Shown in pieces: positions 1-12,000 of a stretch of 64,000 bases of DNA. Location: assembly GCA_036874045.1 (NCBI GenBank), contig CM072336.1, positions 22,147,501 through 22,211,500 on the forward strand, written 5' to 3'. Position numbers and translations under genes: made by a program. Source of the DNA: Cymodocea nodosa. Lineage: Eukaryota; Streptophyta; Magnoliopsida; Alismatales; Cymodoceaceae. Below the pieces are notes generated by a model. That model was not told the origin of the DNA. It ran no database searches and saw only the letters and a list, made by a program, of their open reading frames with translations. Every line of letters begins with the position of its first letter. The first letter of the stretch is position 1.

Positions 1-11
1 TCTACTTTCAG

Positions 12-442
12 GGTATGAATGGTGCAATACGTGATGAGACACTTTTGAATCTTAACATACCAGTTATATTTGTGCAGGTAAGATTGTTGGTATGCTGATC
101 AAACAACTTATCTTATTGCATTGCTTCAATCTGTGGTTTACTAATTGCATTGCTTCATGACGTTCAAACATTATCAGTGTTTCATGGTTCACAAATTTCT
201 GACATGAAATGGTTTGAAAAAAGGGTAGCAAGGACAGCCTTTGTCCATTGAACAAGCTGGAAAGCACACGTAAGAAGATGAAATCCATGAATGAGTTACA
301 TGTCGTTGATGGTGGAGATCACTCTTTCAAAATTGGGAAGAAATTACTGCAGTCGACAGGATCAAGTCATTCTGAAGCTGAAGGCAGAGCTGTCAAAGCA
401 ATTGCATCATTCATCTCCGAGCTAATCAACAAAGGGGAATGA
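12..442 (+). CDS. Alpha/beta-hydrolase (plant KAT8-NSL3/TEX30-like), last two exons, 5' truncated
   Basis: The visible exons are 12-77 and 224-442. The acceptor is a pyrimidine-rich tract ending in AG at 10-11, the donor GT is at 78, and the next acceptor AG is at 222-223. The joined C-terminal 94 residues read GMNGAIRDETLL, then IPVIFVQGSKDSLCPLNKLE, then HVVDGGDHSFKIGKK, and the stop codon TGA is at 440-442. The GSKD aspartate and the GGDHSF histidine sit where alpha/beta-hydrolases carry their catalytic acid and histidine. From memory this matches the plant family annotated as KAT8 regulatory NSL complex subunit 3-like (for example Arabidopsis At5g41850). The substrate is unknown. The nucleophile serine and start lie outside the window. 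Confidence 0.8.
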
Positions 443-2462
443 AAGACTATTGCCTGACAGTGGCATGTTTTGGAGAACCCCATGTAGCCATAATATGTTG
501 GTTAACAAAGGCAGTCCATGATATAGTTGTGCCCCAGGAAGATGTTTTGTTTAATGCTTCATCAAGTTTTATAATATGTTGATGTATGCCTATGGATATT
601 CGAATCTTCCTCCTCTTTATCATGTCATCTGCACAATCTAATGTTTTCAAAAAACTTGGCGTTATCAATCTTGCGTGGAAGTATGGGACATGGACCTTCC
701 ATTTCCAGATTGGCTACAACTAATATAATTTGGTCCAAATCAAGAATGACGTTGGATTGTTCTCTAGGTGCCCAGATGGTGCTAGAAGTCTTATGTTCTG
801 GAATGCTTATTGAATTATTTGTTCCAAACGGTGAAAGTTCAGATTATGCATACTTGAGAATGTATGCATTCAATGAAGTGGGCTAAATTTGATAGATCTT
901 ATGTATTGAATATTGTAGAGCTGTTGTACGTTATCCCGTTTAGTTGGAATTGTAGACATTAGATTTTCAAGACAAATGAAAAAAAAAAAAAACCATAATC
1001 AACACTATAATCCCATATTTGGAGGAAAGTTCGATTACCAAGTCATAACATTTTACCTTATAAAACAATTTTGAAAACCTAAAAAGTACTCTTAAAAATT
1101 TGTCACGTTATAATTGTTTGTTTTAAATATCCTAATCCGAATTACATCAAACTTGAATTGTGTTTCTATCATATGTATTTTTTAAAGCGCTTCTTTTAAA
1201 ATTAGGTTTTCAAATCCAATGTCTTTCAAAAAATTGACAAGCATCATCAATTTATGGAAAAACATCAAATTGTAGAAACATGGACTTCAATTTTCAAGAC
1301 TCTATAATTTTTTTTATATTTGGATAAAAATCATCAAGAAGCTATAAACAGTACTACTTTCTAATAAGCTAGCTAGGCAATATTTACAACTGCTCATCTA
1401 GAATAAGAATGATTTGCTTCAGTCAAGTGTTTTCTACAGTTAAATATTTCCAAACATTCTCAGCCAGTTACCCAAGCAAGCGTCACATGGTTTTATCTGT
1501 TCCTTTTGGCGCTTTTAAAAAACTATCATTTAACAATTTCTGAAACGTTGCTTATTTTTTTCCCAACATTCTCCCCGTGACTTTGTTATCAAGAAACCAA
1601 GGTGGTTGATTAGCCACCATTGGTTGTCCTTCCTCTGATTTTTAAATAAGATATAAATAATACAAGTTGTATGCTGAGTTCTGTAACTCTTGCAGAGTTT
1701 ATTGGTGTCATCTTCTGACTGTTCATTTGATTAAACGCATGGTTGTGTCATATGTTCCAAATTCAGATATGAAGCCTGAACGGTCACTTGAAGAGCATGA
1801 TTTCTGTCCAGAAGATCTTCAGGATCTCAGTGATGATGTGGATGGTTTGAATAAGACCACAGTCTTGCCTTCTGCAACTTGAAGGATTGGGACTGATCAC
1901 TCAAGCTTACAATGCTGCAGCATTGTAGCCGAAGAACTTGAAGATCAGACCCATAACTTGTTCTCATAGGCTGTGTTATTCGCCTGGCAGGAATCAACAT
2001 CTGTAGCTGCAGGGAGATCTCACCTCCTCACTGCTGCTCTCTCCCTCTCCATATTTTTGAATCCAACTTGAAAGATCAGCCGAAGGGCTGTTAATTTTGG
2101 GTTTTCTTTTATGATATATTTATTGGCCAGGGAACATAAAATTGTTAATTCTTATCTCAGTTTGAGACACAGCTTGGGCAAGCAAGAACCAAACCTGTTT
2201 TGTGTGTAAGGAAAGACAACGTAGGGCACAGTTTCTCTGGTCACAAGAAAGGATTTCAGATCATGACTTAACTTGCACTCTACAATCATCAGTACTACAA
2301 TAAGGCAAAATCCAGAAAAAAAAAGAAAAAGGCTGAAGACTAAAAGAAAACAACTTGAGGATTATCTGCCTACATAACAAGCAAACATCATAATGTAGCT
2401 AAAACAATGTCTGAATTGGTTGATGATTTCTCTTCTTCTTCTTGTCGTGTCAGTCTTCTTTC
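443..2462. other. 3' flank and intergenic region with one candidate terminal exon
   Basis: The region after the hydrolase stop is AT-rich with an A-run near 979-991. The only coding-like stretch is about 1696-1882 on the plus strand. It has a possible acceptor (cttgcag, AG at 1695-1696) and an acidic in-frame tail, PERSLEEHDFCPEDLQDLS, that stops at 1880-1882. It could be an alternative last exon of the hydrolase or of an unseen gene. I see no other gene, RNA gene or repeat of note here. Confidence 0.3.
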
Positions 2463-3614
2463 TCATAGCTTCCTTTGCTTTGTTCTCCCTTGAAACACAT
2501 TGCCATGCCTCATTATCCAGAACCTTTCTATTTCTTCTGGCTTTCTTCCTGGGATCCTGCCAGCTATCAAAGCCCATCTGCATCATTTAACCAAAAGCCA
2601 CATACATATGTACATCAGATGTTCCCAACTATTGACGCATACCACCTGACCCAGGTGGAGAGAAGATTGCAAACTGGAAAAATAATCTGATCTCAGTCAA
2701 TGCTGTCAGGTGGCATACCATGAAGAAGCTATTGAAATTTATATATCTAACTTGAAATGAATTAAAATAGCAGACACATCCGTTCTCACGTATATGCATG
2801 TTTTTCCTTACATCTGGCACCATCCGAAGACTTTATTTTTAATTCAGGTGGATGTGTGGAGACATGTCTAATAATCCATTTCTAGTTTTAAAATCACGTT
2901 AAAAAATGTAAACATCTAACTTGAAAACAATTCATGTGAGGATCTTGTTCTCAATCTTTACAGTTTTAGAAAATGTTCAGTTGGCCACGCACGTTTTCCT
3001 TTGGAAGCATAAGCATGTGAAGAGAAAACCCAAAAGAAAAGCTCAACTTGAGTGGTCAAAACTGCAGCTCACAAGAAGGAAAAAGAAAAAAAAGAACAGA
3101 GAGGTTTGATTGAACAGGGTATTCCAAACCGGTCAGTTTGGGTTAAAAGTTTGAAGAAGATCTACCAAGTGTTACTTCTTAAATCCTTTTTTAATATAGT
3201 TGTTAGTCCAATCTTCCGCAGGGAAGTACATGTGAAAAAGGATAAAATCCAAGGGAATGCATGCAGATGAAAGAGTTCTGAAAGATGAAAACAACCCAAA
3301 GGTCAAGAACTACTATGTCGTGGTGTTGTGTTCTTCTATGGTGTGGGTTTGCATGTGTACCTGTCACCAACGAGCCTATACATTCTGTAGATCAGATCTT
3401 CCTCTTGCTCTGACATGTTGATCATCTCCCACTCCACGCTGCTCACCTCTGCACAAGAACGCCCGGTCAAGAAGAAGAAGAAGAAGAAGAAGAAGAAACA
3501 GAGAGATTTGATAACAGGGACCCAAATGAGGGGCGAAGAAGAAGACGTGGGTGATGCATCAACCGCACCTTCAGATTCACACTTGACCACCTTCCTGCTC
3601 CTCTTATGATCCAT
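2463..3614 (-). CDS. Single-repeat R3-MYB transcription factor, CPC/TRY/ETC type
   Basis: Three exons on the minus strand (3569-3614, 3361-3448, 2463-2577) join in frame to an 82-residue protein, the usual size of this family. It holds one MYB R3 repeat, from EVSSVEWEMINMSEQEEDLI to RFWIMRHG. The bHLH-binding signature D-L-x2-R-x3-L-x6-L-x3-R is intact within DLIYRMYRLVGDRWALIAGR. W65 and M67 match the two residues known in CPC to be needed for cell-to-cell movement. There is no activation domain, so by family knowledge it acts as a mobile repressor. It competes with R2R3-MYBs for bHLH partners in trichome, root-hair or pigment control. Intron positions match CPC/TRY genes. Intron 1 is only 120 bp and carries a trinucleotide repeat. 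Confidence 0.92.
3470..3496. repeat. (AAG)n microsatellite inside R3-MYB intron 1
   Basis: About nine AAG triplets on the plus strand read as CTT repeats on the gene's strand. They lie roughly 20 bases upstream of the intron 1 acceptor (AG at 3449-3450), so they form much of the polypyrimidine tract of that intron. Confidence 0.9.
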
Positions 3615-3696
3615 TGGCTACTGCAGTAGTATAGCTGTGGTTGTAGAGAAAGCAACAGAAGAGGAAGACGGATTATGGGTCCTTGGGAAGAAGCCT

Positions 3697-3724
3697 GGGG
3701 GGGGGGGGGGGGGGGGGGGGGGGG
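3697..3724 (+). repeat. 28-base poly-G tract
   Basis: An uninterrupted run of G directly upstream of the R3-MYB gene. Such a tract can form G-quadruplex structure and is prone to length error in sequencing. Confidence 0.9.
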
Positions 3725-3903
3725 TATTTATCGAGAATAGGAGAATCTGCTACGAAGGCAAAGGAGGGTGTATGAAAGGAAGAGAGAGAGAGAGAGAGAG
3801 AGAGCGAAAGGAACGATGGGTGTCACCGACCGGGCAAAGTACATGGGGGTTGACGAGTAGTTGCCCACTTCATCCGCCAACTCCAAACTAAAAAAAAGGG
3901 AAG

Positions 3904-3936
<33 letters not shown>

Positions 3937-4843
3937 AAGATTGAACCAATCGCGTCTATTTGAAAACTTGTGGGGTTTCTGCCACAGCAGTAGTAATCCA
4001 GGAGTTGCTGAAAATAAATATTGGGAACAGGAGCCACTGCAAGGAATTCATAATGGGGTCTGGGAGAGTCAAAAGCTTCTCTTCAACGATTTCATTTGAA
4101 ATTTCGGATAAAACCACGCATCCTTTGATACCATTAGCCATGACCATGTGGTCCCTGCTCTACTTCAAGTTTGATCAATTCCTGTTCCTCCTCAGTACCT
4201 ATTGTTGACCGTCGAGACATGAAGATCTTGTCGATCTCTCAATCATAAATGATTGATAAAATCCAGAATTTAATGAAGAAACATAGCTATTACGAAAAAG
4301 AAAAAAAATAAAGAAGCAAAGAGAGAGAAAGATAAGGTTGGGAGGTACATGAAAAATTAACAAGCAGATTATTAAAAGTAACAGGTGTGTGAATGGGTAC
4401 GAGGAACCAATCAATCAATGTGAGGAAACAAACCCACAAGGAATCGAGAATTTTATCTGTTTGGTCCACTTCCCAACGTTAGGAATTTTGTCATCATTTT
4501 TATATTATAACAGAGAAGAAGGCAGAAGTAAAAGAAAAGATGCCTGCACCAACCGGCATTGAAATAAGATATTTTTCTCAAGTTGAACGAAGAATGTCGG
4601 TGAACTCCGCTGTTCTTTTTTCTTACCATAGTCCAAGATAATTTTCTCTTAAAAATAGGGATGGGCGTTGGCGGTAACCCCAGCAGTGCCTTTAGCAGAA
4701 ATCAGAAATCAGAAATGTGACCTCTTGTTCCAGCAGAGGAACAGTTTGTTGGTTGGCAGGTAAAATGGCAAGCGCAACAAGAAAGTTAAGTGGGAGCCAG
4801 CAAAGACTGTGAACTGTGCTGTGCCTCCTGCAGTTGTGATAAG

Positions 4844-4866
4844 CCCCCCCCCCCCCCCCCCCCCCC
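4844..4866 (+). repeat. 23-base poly-C tract
   Basis: An uninterrupted run of C in intergenic DNA, the reverse-strand equivalent of the G runs near 3697 and 45869. Confidence 0.9.
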
Positions 4867-6092
4867 GAACTTACTGCTTCATTTAATGCCGCGTACCTAC
4901 GAATTTGGAAAATTCATTCTCAAATAGCACGGCAGGCTTTGAATATTACTTTACGGTTTATTTTTTCAGAATCATAAAACCTAAAACGAGTTTGGTTTCT
5001 TCTTCTTTCTTTTTTCAGAAAGGCCTTCGTTTTTGTGCTCTGGAGTTAAGTAAGTCAGTCAATCAGGGGGAGATGGGTTTTATGGGAAGAGACCTCTACC
5101 ATGTGCTTTCCCAGATTTACCGTGATTTTGAACCGTGCAGGAGGAGTATCATCATCTGTTCGTGAAGGAAAATGTTGTTGGTCTCCTTCGATTCTTACCA
5201 TATCTCTCTTCCACAAGAGGATCAGGAAGATCACACGACTTTTCCTTGGTGATGATGATATTTTTGTTTAAATTCAAATCTAAGATCTATTTTACAATGG
5301 TTGCATTTCACAGTAAAAGCTGAAGCTACCCTACACTCACCATACTTTTTAGGTCGAGTAACTTTTCTCCTGTACTCCACAGCAATCTTCTTCTTACTCT
5401 ATTTGAGTATTGTTTTTCGGACAGATGACTACAAAGTGATGGCTGCATTTCCATGGCAGTTTTTCAGTTTTTTTTTTTTTTTTGAAAAAGAAGAAGAAGA
5501 AGAAAGTCTCCAAACACATTCGGTACACAAAATAAGTACGTTGTAGATTACACACTATCTTAATTAATTACATTAATAGATCTTATTTTTGAAAACAATG
5601 CCCATATGAAAGAAAAGTAAATTATCTATGCAATTAACTTAAAAAGGAACTAGCCATTGTATGCTTAACACCATAAGCTATGGCCAGCACATACCCACAC
5701 TTTTTATCTGATTTTCCGAAAAGAGGGTAAGTGGGTTCAGTATCCGGTTGAGGATCTTCAGCGGTTGTTCACAGTCAAGCCCTGCATCTATTAGAATCGC
5801 TTTTACTCTCAAAATCAATGCTGCCACCCAAACAACCACAACCCACCCTTTTTTATAGAAGAGAAATAGGTATAGATCCACAGCACAAACCAATGCAGTA
5901 TGTCTCTATACAAATGAAGGCTTAATTGTATTTTAGAATTTTAAAACTGCTTGAAAAAGACAAAGGAACCAATCTACCAAGCCTTATATGCAGTGCATGT
6001 CTTTTGCCATTTTTCCCGATCACTAGATGCATTTAGTGATGACCTCTGGATTTGGTACTTGTAAATACCTCAGTATTAACAGTTTGCAGGGA

Positions 6093-9000
6093 CTACTCTG
6101 CAGCAATCCGTGGACGTCTCATGCCAAATCCCTTCTTTAGCTTCTCAACTCTGTCAAAACAAAAGATGAAGTACGGTCAGTCCTGTTCAAGGTTCTGTTT
6201 CAGCATAATGATTCATGTTAAAGGTCACTGGTCAAATGGACACATACGTTGGTGCGAGCTTTCCAAGGCCATCAAGTTTTCTGCCAGAGCTTGCATCAAC
6301 AACTCCTCCAGATATGTCGATCATATAAGATCTACCACTCGATTTTGGGAGTCCTCTGTCTACAAGCAACCGCAAATCTTCATGATTGAGTTCTCTTCCA
6401 TTCACTACAACAGCAGTATTTCCAGCAGCACAGTTCTTCGGCATAGGATAATTAAATTCCTTGATAAAAGGCTGTGGTTAAAACAGATGGGTTAAAATTT
6501 GAAGGTAGAAAATCATTGCAACTGATGATAGAGAAACTTTATGCTGGACCATCAAAAGAAGGGAAATAGTTTGGTGCTCTTACTGGAATTATGCCCATAC
6601 ATGGTTCACCCATGACGCCCCAAAAACCAGCTTGATAGTCATACCTGTTTGAATTACATACAGTTATGACCATAGGTACAACATCTCAAATTCTGAGCAA
6701 GTAGAGGCCAAAATACTCAAAACTACCAAAATCACAAAAGAATAAGAAATAAAAAGAATGTTCTTCGGTTATCATCACTTAAATGAAAGACCAAGGTATG
6801 TGAAAGACAACCATTTTATCTACAAAGGTGTTGAAGAGAGTAATAGTCCATCAAGCGATGAACTCAATATTCTCAAATACTAGCAATAATTCTAATAAGG
6901 TGAACTCAGCGCATAACTTCAGAACATTTGGGCTAAATAGGTCACATTTATAACTACAACCTACTCTTGTGCAGATAAAGTTAACGTGATTAGAAAAATT
7001 CCAAAGCTTGCAGTGCATGAGATAATAAAATTTTTGAATATGTAAGAACAAACAACAACAATCTAAATCATAATCCTATTACATGGGATCAGCCATATGA
7101 ATCACTTTCTTCCATATACATATATTTATGATCAAATATTCAGTTAATTGCATAAATTTAAATCTTTTCTCAGAATTTTTAAGTAGTTTTAGGTCTTTCT
7201 CTACTTTTAATTTCGTCTACACTAATTAATTTTTCTTTCCTAACAGGTGTATCTTTTGGACTCTTAAAAGATATGACCAAACCACTTAAATTAATTCTCT
7301 TATCGTCAATTGATACAACTCTTCTATTCTTTCTTTACTTTTAATTTCTTCTACACTAATTAATTTTTCTTTCTTAATAGGTGTATCTCTTGAACTCTTA
7401 AAGGATATGAACAAACCACTTAAATTAATTCTCTTATCTTCAATTGATGCAACTCCTATGCTATTCCTAATAAAATCATTTTTTAGCTTATTCTTTATGG
7501 TATTACCACTCCTCCATTTAAGCATTTGTATCTTTGCAACACTAATTTTTTATATATAATCATGCTCTATAGCTTAACATTTTGAACCATAAAATATAGC
7601 TGGATGAATAATAATATTATAAAAAATTTCTTTTAATTCTAAGGATATCTTCCTATCACCTAATACTTCAATAGCATTTTTCTACTTTATCAACCTTGCT
7701 TCAATCCTATGAATAACATCCTTTTTGATTTCTCAATTGCTACTTATTATAGATCCTAAGTACTTAAAAGTTTTATCTTTATGAATTTCATGACCATTTA
7801 ATTATATCTTTTTAGCATTATTCTCAATTTTGTTAAAATTTAACTTCTACTCTAAATCATATGAGCTTTATAAAAGTAAAACTTTTGAATACTGAGAATC
7901 TATAATAAATAGTTGCTGAAACACGAGAAATGGGTGGAAGAAGAATTGATTTCATAAGCAAGCACAATGTCTCTATATATAAAGGCTCCACAAGGGCAAA
8001 TGCAACTCTACCAATGTGGGACTAGATCTACACACACTTGAAAACCTAAGGCATTATTTCCTTTAACAATAGCAATGGAGAAAAATGAAAAAAAATGCTT
8101 CTAGAGTGTTATGTGATAGGAGAATATCTTTAAACTTAAAAAGGAAATTTTGTAAAACTGTTATTCACCTAACTATACTTTATATTTTAGAATGTTGGAT
8201 TATAAAGCATGATCATGTGTAATAAGTTAGTTTCATAGAGATGTGAACGATTAGATGGATGAATAATAACATTATAAAAGAATAAGTTAAAAAAAAAAAT
8301 TAGAAATAGAGTAGAAGTTGCATAAATTAAAAATAGAAAAGGGAAATAGATGAAAATCATATAAAGATCTTTTTATTAGGATCAAATGACTCACCAAAGG
8401 AGGGTGAATAGTGATGTTATTATTTATCATTACAATTAACAATTTTAATGATTGTTGAGTTGGTGGATTTAAGTATGTAGTTTGGGTAATTAAATCTATT
8501 CATGAAGAGAAAGAAAAATAAAATAGTAACATACAAGAAATTTTAAGTAGTTTACCTCTAACAACTAATCCACCCTTAAAACACACCTTAAGTTTCACTA
8601 TCAAATTTATTTACACACTTGCTTTCAAATTGAAGCAAGAACCCACAACACTTGAAGTTTTCTGATACAAATTTCAACAAACCAACCAGTTTGACTTTCA
8701 TCAGAGTTTACGCATAGAGAGTTTGCAGCACTTGAAATTAACTATTGCTGAATTCTACATGATGCTTGAAAATATCTTGTGAATTGTTGTTATCTTGATT
8801 TCTCACTATTTTTTTGTAGAATTGCTCTCTCTGTAAGTATATGATTGTTGTCTTGTTACAGTCATTGATCCCTCTTTATTTTAAAGAATGCAACGATTGA
8901 ATTTCTTCCAATGTTATACAATTTGATGTACTTACTGATCTGTCAATCTTAAAAATGATAAGTTACTGTTTGATCGACTGTCAAGTATCTTCTAAATTCG

Positions 9001-12000
9001 ATCTTCTTTTAGGTCATTAAGTTATTGCTAACTTAACAAGTTGTTCTGCCTTGTCTTCTATAAATACTTGTTGAGTTATGCTAACTCAACAAGTTCTGTC
9101 ACGTGGGATTCTTTTGTTGTGCACGTGAAACTTGTCCTTAACATCTCTTTTTTCAGGTTGTTAAGTTATTGATAACTTAACAAGTTGTTCTTCTTTGCCT
9201 ACACATTGAGTTATCTAACTCAATAAGTTGTGCATGTAAGACTTGATAACTTATCGAGTTGTGTACGTAAGATCTGTTCTACCTTATCTTTGTAAGTACA
9301 CGTTGAGTTATGATAACTCAACGAGTTACACTACTTTGTAAGCCTGTAAATACACGTTGAGTTACATAATTTAACGAATTCTTCCTTGTGTTCTATCACG
9401 TGATATTTTAAGTTGATTGCATGTACTATTTGCTAACTCAACAAATTGTGTTGCCTTGTAAATCTATAAATACACATTGAGTTACTTAACAAGTTCTTTC
9501 TTCTGTTTATACACATCAAGTTACCTAACTTAACGAATTGTTCATTAACAAGTTCTTCTAGAGTATCTTTTAACTAACTTATGCAGCATTTATCTAACTT
9601 ATCTTTTGTCTAGCTTGTATATCTGTACTAGTGAAATACAAAAGCTCCTCATATAAATTTTTACATTATCAAACTACAGATGTCTTTTCAATTTTCCTAT
9701 TTTTAATAATGATAAATTTTTTTACATTAATTACATGTATTTCATTCCTTAGATTATATCTATACAATAAATCACACACAGGAAATGATATTAAAGCAAA
9801 TTTACATTTTCCCCTCCCATTTGTGTGTTGGGAGATTTTCTATTTTGAGAAAAGTTATTCGTTCTTTATTTTCTTCCTCTTGTTTGTCATTTGTCAAAAA
9901 TAGTTCTGCAGTTGTGTACTTGTATAATTTCTACCCAAATATGGTAGTGCTCCCTCTAAATAAGTGCATCAACTAGTGTGCTGCAAGGATAAGGATTAGC
10001 ATAGAGCAAACTCCCAAGTGGTGAGTTTGAGTTGTATAAGGAGACATAAAAACAATAATTTGAATTATAACTCATGTAATGAACAAATTCTTAAGTTACG
10101 CCTAATATGAGTAAATGAAGATTCATTTAATGGTTTAGTAAAAATATCTGTAAGTTGATCTGTTGTAGAAACATATTCCAATGAGATGTAACATTTTTCA
10201 ATACGATCTCTTAGAAAGTGATGCTTAATCTTGATATACTTAGTTCTAAAGTGTAGCACAATATTTTTAAATAAGTTGATAACACTACTACTGTCACAAT
10301 AAATGGTAATATTCTAGAATTTAAGTCTATAATCTACCAATGTCTATTGCATCTATAAGATTTGAATATAATATAATCCAACTACAATATATTCTACTAT
10401 AGTGGTAGACAAAGTTATGCAATTTTATTTTCTACTGAATCATGATACAAGTGACTAAATAACTGACATGTTCCACTAGTGTTCTTTCTATCTGATTTAC
10501 AACCTGCATAATCTACATCATTATATCCTAACAACATTAAACTATTGTATAGTGAGTAAAATGATCCAAAATCCTTTGTATCTTGTAGATATTTGAAAAT
10601 GCATTTAATAGTCTTCAAGTATAATTCTTTTGGAGAAACTTGATATCTTGTATATGCACACACATTGAACATAATATCTAACTTACTAGCTGATAAATAT
10701 AAGAGTGATTCAATTATTCCCTTATATTTCTTTTGATTTATAACAATATTAGAAATGTCATTATCAAGTTTTTCATTCAAGTTCATAGGAGTGTTAACTT
10801 CTTTTGATTTTTCTATACCAAATTTCATTAGAATAAAAATAATATAATTATAAAAAATTTTAAGAATTTTTCTTGATTTATAAAAATGTCATTTTACAAT
10901 TGATAGATCTGTAATCCTAAGAAGAATTTTAGTTCTTCCATAAGATTCATCTCGAATTCATTTTGTATTAAATTTTGAAATTCATAACATAATTTTTCAT
11001 TTGTTGCATCAAAAATAATATCATCAACATAAATTTGAATAATCAACATATATGAGTTAATTAATTTGATGAATAAAGTGTTGTCTACTTTGTTTATATT
11101 GAACTGATTGTTAAATAGAAAACCTTTAAGCTTGTCATACCATGTCTTAGGTGTCTGTTTCAAATCATATAACACATTATTTAACTTATATATATGATTT
11201 GGTGTGTCTTTATCTTCAAATCTTAAAGCTATTTTATAAACACTTGTAGAATTTTATTCAAAAATGCATTTTTCACATCTATTTGAAATAACTTTATTTT
11301 TATACTATTGGCAAAAACAAGTAATATTTTGATTACTTCAAGTTTAACCACAGGTGTAAATGTTTATTTATAATCAATTCATTCCTATTGGTTATAACAC
11401 TAAGGGGTCGTTAGTGCACATCAGAAAGTTCAGATGGAAAGGAAATGGAAAGTTCAGAAGGAAAGAAAATAAAATGTTCAGAATGTCAGAATTCCTGTAG
11501 GGGTTTAGTGCACATACCGGAAAGTTCAAAAAGTTAAAATTCCCATGAGGATTTAGTGCACATTAGAATGTTCAGAAATTAAAAAAGCAATAAAATAAAT
11601 CGTAAATATTACCTAAAATTGTGTAATTGATACATTAATCTGAAACTTGTGTTAAACAAATATTATATTGTAAGTATTTAATTAAATGAAATTACTTAAT
11701 TTAATTAATTTTTTAGTATTATAAGTTAATTACTTAATTAATTTAATATTTGCGAGCATGATGGTGAGCGCGAGGGCAAGGGCCACTGTAAGCGCAACAA
11801 CGACGACGAGCGCAAGGGCAATGGCGAGCGCGATGACGAGCGTGACAGCGACTGCGAGCGTGACGATGAGCGCAAGGGCCACTGCGAGCGCGAGCACGAC
11901 GACGAGCGTGAGGGCGAGGGTGACTGCAAGCGTGACGACGAGCGCGAAGACAACTGCGAGTGTGACGACGAGCACAAGGGCCACTACGAGGGCGACTACA

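Larger units (their letters stand above)
3615..6092. other. Upstream region of the R3-MYB gene with simple repeats; intergenic
   Basis: No gene is supported here. The region holds a 28-base G run (3697-3724), two GA microsatellites (about 3778-3804 and 3908-3934) and a 23-base C run (4844-4866). Short open frames in this stretch are low-complexity translations of these repeats. The GA tracts lie within 350 bp upstream of the R3-MYB start and could belong to its leader or promoter. Confidence 0.7.

Noticed and set aside
3415..3655. Lys-run and Ser-run ORFs over the R3-MYB exon 1-2 region
   Set aside because: They are readings of the intronic AAG/CTT microsatellite.
9003..9560. CRISPR-like array (regularly repeated palindromes)
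   Set aside because: Units are diverged and partly similar in their linkers, spacing is irregular, there are no cas genes, and the context is a plant retrotransposon.
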